From Cyanobacteria bacterium SIG31 (GTDB lineage Bacteria; Cyanobacteriota; Vampirovibrionia; Gastranaerophilales; Gastranaerophilaceae), in contig SUTX01000010.1 in the NCBI GenBank assembly GCA_015152465.1, positions 1-64,000 of the forward strand: 64,000 nucleotides of DNA, written 5' to 3'. Below are positions 35,022 through 42,062 of the stretch, piece by piece. Made by a program: the position numbers and the translations under genes. Positions within the stretch are counted from its first letter, which is position 1. Every line of letters starts with the position of its first letter. The notes below the pieces were generated by a model. It saw nothing but the letters and a program-made list of their open reading frames with translations, ran no database searches and had not been told where the DNA came from.

Positions 35022-35209
35022 TTTAAAAATTTTTCTCCTTAATTAGTATATTGGTGATTATACCTAAAGGAATTCAAAAAAACAATCTTAAGCAAAACTT
35101 TTATGTAAAGCTTTGTAAATATTCATCCCTTAAAAAACAAAAATAGGCAATTTTAGACATTGATAAAACTTAATATACGCACAAGTGTAGTATCAAAGGA
35201 GCGTGTCTT

Positions 35210-35884
35210 ATGTCTTATTCTTATTCAACCCCAGTCAGTTATGGCCCACAACCTCAACTTGGTTATGAAATAAATGAAAAGAAAAAAAACAATTCTTCAG
35301 CGGCTTTAATTGGTGGCGTTGCTGTAGGTGGTATAGGTGGGGCAGTCATAGGTAGTAAAGTAAATCTTTTTTCAACAAAAAATGGTGAATTAAAAAAAGA
35401 AGTTGTTAATAAGATTTTTAATAATTACATTAAATCAGCGGAAGAAAGCTTTGCAAATGCTTATAATCAAAGCACAAAGATAATCCAAGATCTTAAAAAT
35501 GTTTTGAATGTTGAAGAATTAAATACACTAAAAAATAACTACACAGAATTCTTTAACAATTTAAAATTAAACACAGAAAACATTAATGCAGACAACCTTA
35601 AAGAAAACCTTAATACGATAAAACAACGAGTAGAATCTGATATAGCTACTCTTAAACAAGAGTTTAAAAATAAAATACAACCATACTGGAACAAAGATAA
35701 AAAAGTTTTTGAAAACATAAACACAAGCAGTGACGATATTTGTAACGCAATTAATAAGTCCATAAAAGGTGCAAGACTTAAAACCACAGCAAAATATGCA
35801 GGAATTGCTGCTGCAGTTCTAGGTGTCACAGCTTTTGTAGCACATAAAGTTTCTTCTTATATAAAACCTCTTTATAAAGAATAA
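35210..35884 (+). CDS. Small protein with glycine-zipper and C-terminal membrane helices, unknown
   Basis: A 224-residue protein with AAGGAG at eight bases from its ATG. A polar Tyr-rich start (MSYSYSTPVSYGPQPQLGY) precedes a glycine-rich hydrophobic segment, AALIGGVAVGGIGGAVIG (about 31-50), then a long helical charged region (45-190) and a second hydrophobic segment near the end (YAGIAAAVLGVTAFVA). The middle could be a coiled coil. The arrangement suggests a membrane-bound protein of hairpin type. Family unknown. It is read with mazG, which starts 21 bases later. Confidence 0.6.
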   Translation: MSYSYSTPVSYGPQPQLGYEINEKKKNNSSAALIGGVAVGGIGGAVIGSKVNLFSTKNGELKKEVVNKIFNNYIKSAEESFANAYNQSTKIIQDLKNVLNVEELNTLKNNYTEFFNNLKLNTENINADNLKENLNTIKQRVESDIATLKQEFKNKIQPYWNKDKKVFENINTSSDDICNAINKSIKGARLKTTAKYAGIAAAVLGVTAFVAHKVSSYIKPLYKE

Positions 35885-35893
35885 TTTTCGCAG

Positions 35894-35899
35894 TATAAT
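35894..35899 (+). promoter_or_regulatory. TATAAT box six bases upstream of mazG
   Basis: TATAAT occupies 35894-35899 and the mazG ATG is at 35906, with no Shine-Dalgarno sequence between. If this box is used, transcription would start at or next to the start codon and give a leaderless mRNA. No good -35 hexamer is evident. Confidence 0.4.
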
Positions 35900-35905
35900 T
35901 CGGAT

Positions 35906-36685
35906 ATGAAATATCCAATGCTAGAAAGATTAATTGAAATAGTTGCAACATTACGCAGCGAAAATGGTTGTCAGTGGGATAGGGAGCAAACCCATAAGTC
36001 ACTACGTCCAAATATGCTTGAAGAAGCTTATGAAGCTGTTGACGCCATTGATGATAATGACATGGCAAATCTTAGAGAAGAATTGGGCGATGTTCTTTTA
36101 CAAGTTGTATTGCACGCTCAAATTGCTAAAGATGAGGGTGATTTTGATATTGAAGATGTTGCAAAAGAATTGGGAGACAAGCTCATTCACAGGCATCCGC
36201 ACGTTTTTGGAGATGCAAAAGTAAACTCAACAAAAGAGATCCTTGAAGCTTGGGATAGACTTAAGAAAGAAGAAAAAATAAATAGAAAGTCTATTTTAGA
36301 TGGCATCTCAAAAGCTCAATCAGCTTTAATGTCAGCTCAAAAAATCAGCAAAAAGGTTGTAAAAGTTGGTTTTGAATGGGATTCAGAAGAAAGCCTGAAA
36401 GAATGCATCCGTTCGGAATATAAAGAATTTGACGAAGCTGTACAATCCGGCGAATTTGATAAAATGGAAGATGAAATGGGAGATATATTCTTCGCGACAG
36501 TCAATCTTGCTCGTTGGCACAAAATTGATGCTGAGCAAGCTTTACTACACGCTAATAAAAAATTTACCCAACGTTTCAAAAAAATGGAAGAATTAGCAGA
36601 AAAACCATTAGAAGATTACTCCTATGAAGAATATGATAAGCTCTGGAAAAAAGCAAAAAAACTTTTAGAAATTTCTGCAAACTAA
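35906..36685 (+). CDS. mazG: Nucleoside triphosphate pyrophosphohydrolase MazG
   Basis: A 259-residue all-helical protein with two MazG domains. The N-terminal one (about 10-110) has GCQWDREQTHKSLRPNMLEE and the metal-binding ELGDVLLQVV helix; the C-terminal one (about 150-250) has DEMGDIFFATVNLARW. Both sets of metal-binding Glu/Asp residues appear intact. The enzyme hydrolyses NTPs and dNTPs to monophosphates and cleans aberrant nucleotides. Its ATG has no ribosome site but lies six bases from a TATAAT box. Confidence 0.95.
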   Translation: MKYPMLERLIEIVATLRSENGCQWDREQTHKSLRPNMLEEAYEAVDAIDDNDMANLREELGDVLLQVVLHAQIAKDEGDFDIEDVAKELGDKLIHRHPHVFGDAKVNSTKEILEAWDRLKKEEKINRKSILDGISKAQSALMSAQKISKKVVKVGFEWDSEESLKECIRSEYKEFDEAVQSGEFDKMEDEMGDIFFATVNLARWHKIDAEQALLHANKKFTQRFKKMEELAEKPLEDYSYEEYDKLWKKAKKLLEISAN

Positions 36686-36776
36686 TATAAAATATAGACC
36701 TGTAGAATATCATTTAAAACACTTGCGATAAATGATTATACATGCAATAATGAACACATAATTTGAGGAGTTTTAT

Positions 36777-37121
36777 ATGAAAAAATTAATTAGTAGCTTG
36801 CTAATATTAAGTTGTACATGTATTGTTTCAGTTGCAAAAGAGTTTTCTAATGTTTGTGCAAATCACATTCTTGTTCAAACAGAACTAGATGCCATCAAAT
36901 TAAAAAGCCAAATAAAATCTTTTGATGATTTTAAATATTATGCAAGATTATATTCATCCTGCCCATCAGGCCAAAGAGGTGGGGAGCTTGGATGCTTTAA
37001 TAAAGGTCAGATGGTAAAACCATTTGAAGAAGCAGCTTTTAATGGAAAAATCGGAGAAGTTTCTGACCCAGTAAAAACACAATTTGGCTATCACTTAATC
37101 TGGGTGACAGATAAATATTAA
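36777..37121 (+). CDS. Exported parvulin-type peptidyl-prolyl isomerase
   Basis: A 114-residue protein with signal peptide [20 protein letters not shown]. The mature part is a single minimal parvulin (rotamase) domain: [47 protein letters not shown] and [12 protein letters not shown] are the family blocks. It isomerises prolyl bonds in the periplasm, assisting folding of exported proteins. It lacks the SurA chaperone domains. It has GAGGAG before its ATG and is followed 17 bases later by another small exported protein. Confidence 0.92.
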   Translation: MKKLISSLLILSCTCIVSVAKEFSNVCANHILVQTELDAIKLKSQIKSFDDFKYYARLYSSCPSGQRGGELGCFNKGQMVKPFEEAAFNGKIGEVSDPVKTQFGYHLIWVTDKY

Positions 37122-37137
37122 TATAGGAGGAAGTTTT

Positions 37138-37419
37138 ATGAAAAAGATTTTATCAAGTCTAATTTTATTCACAATGCTATCTTTTGTAGCGCCTGTGTTT
37201 GCTACAGAGGGTAAACCTGGAGAAATTTCTGGACGCTCTGTTGGTGCAGCAGCATTATCATTACTAGTTTGGCCTGGCATTGGACAACTAATTAACGAGA
37301 ACCCTAAAGAGAAAAATATTACTCACGCAGTACTTGGTTTAACAGGTATATTTAGATTTTGGTCTTGTTATGATGCCCTTGTAGACAGAACTGGTGGCGT
37401 ATGGCATAACAGAATTTAG
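37138..37419 (+). CDS. Small exported or membrane protein, unknown
   Basis: A 93-residue protein with AGGAGG before the ATG. The signal peptide MKKILSSLILFTMLSFVAPV is followed by FA, then a second hydrophobic segment (AALSLLVWPGIGQLINENP) and a His/Trp-rich end (VDRTGGVWHNRI). It could be a small periplasmic or outer-membrane protein, perhaps with the second hydrophobic stretch in the membrane. It is co-transcribed with the parvulin gene and ends at a clear terminator. No family recognised. Confidence 0.6.
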   Translation: MKKILSSLILFTMLSFVAPVFATEGKPGEISGRSVGAAALSLLVWPGIGQLINENPKEKNITHAVLGLTGIFRFWSCYDALVDRTGGVWHNRI

Positions 37420-37463
37420 TTGCGTTGCAAAGCTAAATTCTGTTATTTAGTAAAACAAAAAAG

Positions 37464-37490
37464 ACAGCATAATTATAATAATTATGCTGT
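37464..37490 (+). terminator. Perfect-palindrome terminator
   Basis: Two 13-base arms around a single central base, ACAGCATAATTAT and its complement, are followed by eight T. It lies 45 bases beyond the stop of the small exported protein gene. On the other strand the A-run before it also gives a T-run, so it may act both ways. Confidence 0.9.
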
Positions 37491-37526
37491 TTTTTTTAAT
37501 TTATAGATTTAATTATTTTTATTAAT

Positions 37527-37622
37527 GTACTTTTCTTTCTCTTTATTTGCGATTTTTTTGCTTCACTTACAAGCTAGTAGTTTCAATTACTAGCTAAAAT
37601 ATTTACCCCGAAAGAAAAGTAC
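37527..37622. repeat. Nested inverted-repeat element, MITE-like
   Basis: GTACTTTTCTTTC (37527-37539) and GAAAGAAAAGTAC (37610-37622) are perfect 13-base complements. Adding the flanks with one bulge extends the pairing to about 17 bases. Inside, AGCTAGTA (37572-37579) and TACTAGCT (37588-37595) make an 8-bp hairpin. The 96-base element lies in a non-coding gap between a terminator and the next gene. It could be a small non-autonomous mobile element or an RNA hairpin; it contains no open frame worth naming. Confidence 0.5.
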
Positions 37623-37708
37623 AATTAAAACTACAGGACTAAAACAATAAACAACATATAAAACTTGTAAATTACAATGAAAAATTTTTATATAAAATTT
37701 TTTCATTG

Positions 37709-37714
37709 TATAAT
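37709..37714 (+). promoter_or_regulatory. TATAAT box nine bases upstream of the EamA gene
   Basis: TATAAT spans 37709-37714 and the ATG of the transporter gene is at 37724, with no ribosome site between. Like the mazG case, this suggests a leaderless or near-leaderless mRNA. No strong -35 box is visible 17 bases upstream. Confidence 0.4.
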
Positions 37715-37723
37715 ATTCCTACT

Positions 37724-38614
37724 ATGAAAAACAGATTAGCAGGAAATATAGCATTATTCTTAACTGCCCTTATTTGGGGACTAGGATTTGTAGCACAAAG
37801 AGCGGGGATGGAATTTATTGGTCCATTTACTTTTAATGCAGTTAGAAGCTTTCTTGGTGCATTAAGTTTAGTCCCGCTAATATTGTGGGTTAAATATTCA
37901 AAAGTAGACACAAGAACTCCCATTCGTAAATATGTACAACGTGTAGGGCTAGCAAAAGCTGGTATATCATGCGGGATTGCACTATTTATTGCAATGTCTA
38001 TTCAACAATACTGTATGCAGTTTGTTGGAGCTGGCAAAGCTGGGTTTATAACAGCTTTGTATATAATTTTCGTACCTATATTTTCTGTCTTTATGGGCTC
38101 AAAAATCGCAAAAAGAGTTATTTTTAGCGTATTCCTCTCTGTCATAGGATTATATCTATTATGCTTTCACCCAGACGGCGGATATTCTATATATGATTTA
38201 TGGTTACTAATTGGTGCATTATTCTATGGTGCGCATATTTTAGTCGTTGATAATTACTCAAGAGTTCATCCAATAAAAGCTTCCTGCGTTCAGTTTTTAG
38301 TAGTAGGTATATTATCACTAATCCCTATGTTTTTATTGGAGAATCCAACTCTTAATAGCCTTATTGAGTGCAAGATTCCACTGCTATACGCTGGTTTTTT
38401 GGCTTGCGGTGTAGCATACACTCTACAGATGTTTGGGCAGAAGCATACTTTTCCAATATTGGCTTCATTAATATTATGTCTAGAATCTGTTTTTGCAGTT
38501 ATCGGCGGAGCTTTAATATTAGGTGAAATTTTGAATGCAAGAGAGATTATAGGATGCATACTTATGATTTCAGGTTTCATTATTGCTAATACAAAAGTGG
38601 AGCAAAGATTCTAG
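37724..38614 (+). CDS. DMT-superfamily (EamA) transporter
   Basis: A 296-residue integral membrane protein with about ten helices in two EamA halves (residues about 1-135 and 145-290). The start is the ATG at 37724. IALFLTALIWGLGFVAQRAG and the paired LILCLESVFAVIGGALILGE segment are typical of drug/metabolite exporters such as RhaT/YedA-type proteins. The substrate is not known. A second small membrane gene follows directly (TAG then ATG). No ribosome site precedes it. Confidence 0.9.
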   Translation: MKNRLAGNIALFLTALIWGLGFVAQRAGMEFIGPFTFNAVRSFLGALSLVPLILWVKYSKVDTRTPIRKYVQRVGLAKAGISCGIALFIAMSIQQYCMQFVGAGKAGFITALYIIFVPIFSVFMGSKIAKRVIFSVFLSVIGLYLLCFHPDGGYSIYDLWLLIGALFYGAHILVVDNYSRVHPIKASCVQFLVVGILSLIPMFLLENPTLNSLIECKIPLLYAGFLACGVAYTLQMFGQKHTFPILASLILCLESVFAVIGGALILGEILNAREIIGCILMISGFIIANTKVEQRF

Positions 38615-38956
38615 ATGCTAAGACAGCTATTACCAGTTTTATTATTAACAATATCAAATATTTTTATGACTTTTGCTTGGTATGGTCATTTAAAATACAA
38701 GAGCTCTGCATTATGGTTAGTCATTCTTATTAGTTGGGGTATTGCATTATTAGAATATTGCTTTCAAGTTCCAGCAAACAGAATCGGGCACGAATATTTC
38801 ACTGCGGCACAGCTTAAGACCATGCAAGAGGTTATAACATTAGTTGTTTTTAGCGTCTTCTCAATATTGTATTTAAAAGAAGAATTCCAATGGAATTACT
38901 TAGTCGGATTCGCTTTAATAATATTGGCTGTATTTTTTATTTTTAAACGCTGGTAA
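38615..38956 (+). CDS. DUF486-type small membrane protein
   Basis: A 113-residue membrane protein with four helices, matching the DUF486 family of DMT-type proteins: LPVLLLTISNIFMTFAWYGH at the start, NRIGHEYFTAAQLKTMQEV in the middle, and NYLVGFALIILAVFFIFKRW at the end. The start codon immediately follows the stop of the EamA gene, so it is translationally coupled. DUF486 proteins are small EmrE-like units of unknown substrate. The two genes may form a transporter pair. Confidence 0.85.
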   Translation: MLRQLLPVLLLTISNIFMTFAWYGHLKYKSSALWLVILISWGIALLEYCFQVPANRIGHEYFTAAQLKTMQEVITLVVFSVFSILYLKEEFQWNYLVGFALIILAVFFIFKRW

Positions 38957-38982
38957 GAGCAAAATATATTTTTACATACGTT

Positions 38983-39576
38983 ATGAAGAATATGAATAAT
39001 ATATCTTTTCAATCTCGTATAAGACCAATTAGCAAAAATGAATTCAGCAAAATCACCTCAAGCTACGGACAAAAGGTTTTCGTAGATTACCCTTGGACAG
39101 TCAAAGAAAGTGTGTTGGACAAAAAAGCTTACACAAAGGGGGTCTTTGACTGCACCGTTTGTGGAATAACTGATGGATTAAAAGTTTTGATGTTACACAT
39201 TTGTCCAACGAGAAAAGAAAATGCGAACTTTAATGTAATCATCGACTTTATTAAAAAGAAACTTGATTTAAAAGATTCTAATTTACAAGGCTTTTTATTA
39301 GGATCTAAAAACTTACCTTGCTTAGGCAAAAAAAGCGAAGAGATTTTTCATAATTTTGAAAAATTCTTTGAAAAACACAATATACCATATTCAAAAATCA
39401 AAGGTGGCTTGCATGTAAATGACGTAGCATATTCTTCTACGACTGACGAATGGCTTGTTTCGCATGAAATGTTAGAAAATGAAAATATGAAAAAAATACA
39501 TCGAACCCCTGCAAAATTTTTGAAAGAATTTTATAATGATGTTAAGATTTCGGAATTAGACGAGCTTTCGTGGTAG
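38983..39576 (+). CDS. Unknown protein with ISFQSR N-terminus, weakly CheD-like
   Basis: A 197-residue soluble protein. The polar opening with NISFQSRIRPI belongs to the aromatic-basic N-terminal style of other unknowns here. The core has a Cys region (FDCTVCGITDGLKVLMLHICP) in which a Cys and a His lie 15 residues apart, then LQGFLLGSK and GGLHVNDVAYSSTTDEWLVS strands. This recalls the Cys/His pair of CheD-like deamidases, but similarity by eye is faint. No ribosome site precedes either of the two ATGs (38983, 38992). Function unknown. Confidence 0.55.
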   Translation: MKNMNNISFQSRIRPISKNEFSKITSSYGQKVFVDYPWTVKESVLDKKAYTKGVFDCTVCGITDGLKVLMLHICPTRKENANFNVIIDFIKKKLDLKDSNLQGFLLGSKNLPCLGKKSEEIFHNFEKFFEKHNIPYSKIKGGLHVNDVAYSSTTDEWLVSHEMLENENMKKIHRTPAKFLKEFYNDVKISELDELSW

Positions 39577-39620
39577 AAACAACTTGAAATCCAAAATTAT
39601 TTTGTGATATTATAAATGTG

Positions 39621-39862
39621 TTGAAAACTTAATACAAATGGGTGCGTGGCACTCTGCCGACGAGAACGATTGAGTATCGTTCGAGGAGAGGTAAGGTAGC
39701 GCTGGAGCAAAGCTCCTCGCTAACGACTGCTACACATCATTTTGAAAACTTAATACAAATGGGTGCGTGGCACTCTGCCGACGAGAACGATTAAGTATCG
39801 TTCGAGGAGAGGTAAGGTAGTGCTGGAGCAAAGCTCCTCGCTAACGACTGCTACACATCATT
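39621..39862 (+). repeat. Two tandem 121-bp repeats that include the tRNA-Lys 5' end
   Basis: Two near-identical units (39621-39741 and 39742-39862, two differences seen by eye) precede the tRNA. Each carries the same 19-20 bases that lie upstream of the tRNA, then its first 11 bases (GGGTGCGTGGC), then a different sequence with two hairpins: GAACGAT/ATCGTTC and TAGCG...GGAGC/GCTCC...CGCTA. One difference between the units is in a hairpin loop; the other turns a G-C pair into a G-U pair, so pairing is kept. The units contain no open frame. They could be a duplicated promoter-tRNA junction or transcribed structured RNAs. Confidence 0.85.
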
Positions 39863-39881
39863 TTGAAAACTTAATACAAAT

Positions 39882-39954
39882 GGGTGCGTGGCGCAGTCGG
39901 TAGCGCAGTTGACTCTTAATCAATTGGTCGTGGGTTCGAGTCCCACCACACCCA
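39882..39954 (+). tRNA. tRNA-Lys (anticodon CTT)
   Basis: A 73-base cloverleaf: acceptor GGGTGCG paired with CACACCC, D-arm GCGCAGTCGGTAGCGC, anticodon stem GTTGA/TCAAT with loop CTCTTAA (anticodon CTT, lysine AAG codons), T-arm GTGGG/CCCAC with loop TTCGAGT, discriminator A. The CCA end is not encoded; the discriminator A runs into a T-run. Upstream sequence is the last copy of the repeated unit described at 39621-39862. Confidence 0.95.
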
Positions 39955-39972
39955 TTTTTTAGTAAAAATATT

Positions 39973-40317
39973 ATGCGTATCCAGAATATCCAATCACACA
40001 ATAGCTTTAGAAACACATCTGAGCAACGTCAGAAACCAGAATTTATTGATAAATTAATGGGCGTTGTGCAGAATCAGCGTGATGTAAATGATTGCGTAGC
40101 AGTACCTCGAGGCATCTTCAAAGCTTATCTTTGGATTATGGGAGGTTTTGGTTTGATTGGAATTGGCGGAGCACTACCGCAAAAAATGGGAAAAACAAAA
40201 TCCGCATTAATAATTGCAGGTAACATTTGTAACATGATAAGTGCATTTTTCTTTGCAAAACCCTTTGCATTCAAAGGCGTTTCCCCAACAGTAGATATGA
40301 AAGAGATGAACAAATAA
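39973..40317 (+). CDS. Small membrane protein with aromatic-basic N-terminus, unknown
   Basis: A 114-residue protein starting 18 bases after the tRNA, with no ribosome site before its ATG. The start (MRIQNIQSHNSFRNTSEQRQ) has the SF-R motif of other unknowns in this window, and the end repeats a similar motif (PFAFKGVSPTVDMKE). Two hydrophobic segments (about 50-65, WIMGGFGLIGIGGALP, and 75-97, SALIIAGNICNMISAFFF) predict a hairpin membrane protein. It could be read from the tRNA transcript, because the T-run after the tRNA is short. No function is recognised. Confidence 0.55.
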   Translation: MRIQNIQSHNSFRNTSEQRQKPEFIDKLMGVVQNQRDVNDCVAVPRGIFKAYLWIMGGFGLIGIGGALPQKMGKTKSALIIAGNICNMISAFFFAKPFAFKGVSPTVDMKEMNK

Positions 40318-40370
40318 TCACACAATTATTTATATAACTTTAAAAAATCAATATTTTTCTAGTATAAAAA

Positions 40371-40490
40371 TTAATCTATATAAGATTTATTCCTTGCTTT
40401 TAATTGATGATATTTTTCCATATCTCTGTATTTTACTATCTTGGCAGGATTACCAACAACAGCAATAACCCAATCTGTTAAACAAGTAGT
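40371..40490 (-). pseudogene. Remnant of a hexapeptide-repeat acyltransferase gene
   Basis: Reading leftward from about 40490 to the stop at 40371-40373, the frame encodes IAVVGNPAKIVKYRDMEKYH then QLKARNKSYID. It closely parallels the C-terminus of the intact acyltransferase gene just to the right (AVVGGNPAKVFKYRDIEHYE), including the NPAK motif. The rest of the gene is missing: upstream sequence has a stop in frame and no start. It is a truncated leftover copy beside the intact gene. Confidence 0.75.
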
Positions 40491-40561
40491 TCTTTAATCT
40501 AATTTTTATTCCACAAAAAGCAAAAATAAATCTACCGTCTGCAATATTAAAACTAAACAAC

Positions 40562-41164
40562 TTATTCTTCTTTTTGTACCGACACTTTCATATTCATAAA
40601 AGCTTCATCGTCCAAAAATTTCTGTTCATTTTTTAACTTTTCATAATGTTCTATATCTCTATATTTGAAGACTTTTGCTGGATTACCACCAACAACTGCA
40701 TAAGCAGGAACTACGCCGTGGACAACAGAGCCGGCTTGTATAACAGCACCCTCACCTATTTTAGCACCAGGCAGTACTGTAACTCGTGACCCACACCAAA
40801 CACAATTACCAAATTCTACATTTTTACATATAATAGGACTATCACTGAATGGTAAAAACTCCCCTTTGTCGTAATTGTGATTATCAGAAATAATAAGAAC
40901 ATCGTTTCCAAATATACAATAATCACCAATCGTAATATTACCATGACCTGTAAAATTAACGCCATTCAATCTAACATTACAACCAATAACAGTATTTTTT
41001 GTTACAGAAGAAAAATTCCCACATTTTAAATTTTTTCCAATGCTTTTTGCCTTTCTATATACATTAAACCCATAAATATAGGTTTTTATTTTAATTCTAA
41101 AATGTTTTCTATATTTTTTTATTGGAACAACCATCGATATAATTTTTGCAAGAAATTCAATCAT
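40562..41164 (-). CDS. Left-handed beta-helix acyltransferase
   Basis: A 200-residue acetyltransferase-type protein with AGGAGG before its ATG. The middle is built of hexapeptide repeats ([LIV]-G-x4) such as GNITIGDYCIFGNDVLI and PGAKIGEGAVIQAGSVV, forming a left-handed beta-helix, and the end is AYAVVGGNPAKVFKYRD. It most likely transfers an acetyl group to a sugar of a surface polysaccharide. It overlaps the upstream glycosyltransferase gene by several bases, so it belongs to that operon. Confidence 0.9.
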   Translation of the reverse strand: MIEFLAKIISMVVPIKKYRKHFRIKIKTYIYGFNVYRKAKSIGKNLKCGNFSSVTKNTVIGCNVRLNGVNFTGHGNITIGDYCIFGNDVLIISDNHNYDKGEFLPFSDSPIICKNVEFGNCVWCGSRVTVLPGAKIGEGAVIQAGSVVHGVVPAYAVVGGNPAKVFKYRDIEHYEKLKNEQKFLDDEAFMNMKVSVQKEE

Positions 41165-42062
41165 AAAACCTCCTATTATTTAAAAGTTGTGGGTATTCAT
41201 TAATCATAATTTCAAAAGGAGCTTTTTTTCTTTTTTTTTCTAGATAACTATTAATTTTACCTAAACTGTTTTCTCTTAAATCCATTTGATTAATACTTCC
41301 ATCCCAACCTTTTGCTACCGCGATTTTTGTACCATTCAAGACTGCCATCGCCCAAAAATAAACATCATCATTTGTGGGAAGTAAGCGAAAAATCTTATCA
41401 ATATCAAAAACATCTTTATGAAGCGAGTTTGGCGGATACAAACAACCCGCGCCACCAAGCATTTGATTGAAATAGTCAGGCTTACTTAGATCCAGTTTTT
41501 CAGATTTACGACTTGTTAAAACTTTAATTTTATCTCCGACTAGCTCTAAACGTCGAGGTCTTTGACAGACTATACAATCCGGATATTCAGTATATTTTTT
41601 ATAAATCGATTCAAGCCAATCTTCTTCATAATAAATATCATCATCTGCTGTGACAATTATATCTTGCGGGAATTCTTTTAAGGCAGGAATAAGTTTTTTA
41701 TAAGATTTTATATCCTGAGTCCATCTTAACTCTAATCCAAAATCTTTTAAATCTAATATTTCTTTAGGTAAATCAGCTTCTTTATTAATAAACTGCTCTT
41801 CTGCTAACCATAATATGATTCTATCAGGTTTAAAAGTTTGTCTTAACAAAGTGTTTATAGCTAAATGTGTTGTTTTAATTCTTGCAGGGAAACTTGTTAA
41901 TGATACTATAATCTGTGTAGCACGTTTTTCTCTTGTAATACCATATTCCATTGCTGGTTTATAATCAAATTTCGCTTTATTCTTTATTGCAATTTTTATC
42001 CCAAAAATATTTATAATGCAGTGACCGTCAAAATTTTTTACTGAAAAGATTTTTTTAAACAC
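41157..42062 (-). CDS. Glycosyltransferase-like protein (GT-A fold)
   Basis: A 301-residue protein. I choose GTG 42062, seven bases from GAGGAG, over TTG 42068. The N-terminal CIINIFGIKIAIK segment is a conserved feature seen at the start of other gut-bacterial glycan enzymes. The catalytic region has IVSLTSFPARI near residue 50, IVTADDDIYYEEDWL (metal-binding Asp cluster) and NQMLGGAGCLYPP. This matches GT-A glycosyltransferases that use a nucleotide-sugar donor. It overlaps the GT2-GT9 gene upstream and the acyltransferase gene downstream. Confidence 0.82.
   Translation of the reverse strand: MFKKIFSVKNFDGHCIINIFGIKIAIKNKAKFDYKPAMEYGITREKRATQIIVSLTSFPARIKTTHLAINTLLRQTFKPDRIILWLAEEQFINKEADLPKEILDLKDFGLELRWTQDIKSYKKLIPALKEFPQDIIVTADDDIYYEEDWLESIYKKYTEYPDCIVCQRPRRLELVGDKIKVLTSRKSEKLDLSKPDYFNQMLGGAGCLYPPNSLHKDVFDIDKIFRLLPTNDDVYFWAMAVLNGTKIAVAKGWDGSINQMDLRENSLGKINSYLEKKRKKAPFEIMINEYPQLLNNRRFYD

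Noticed and set aside
39621..39862. The tandem units as a CRISPR array
   Set aside because: The repeats are 121 bp and contiguous with no spacers of constant length, and no cas gene is nearby.
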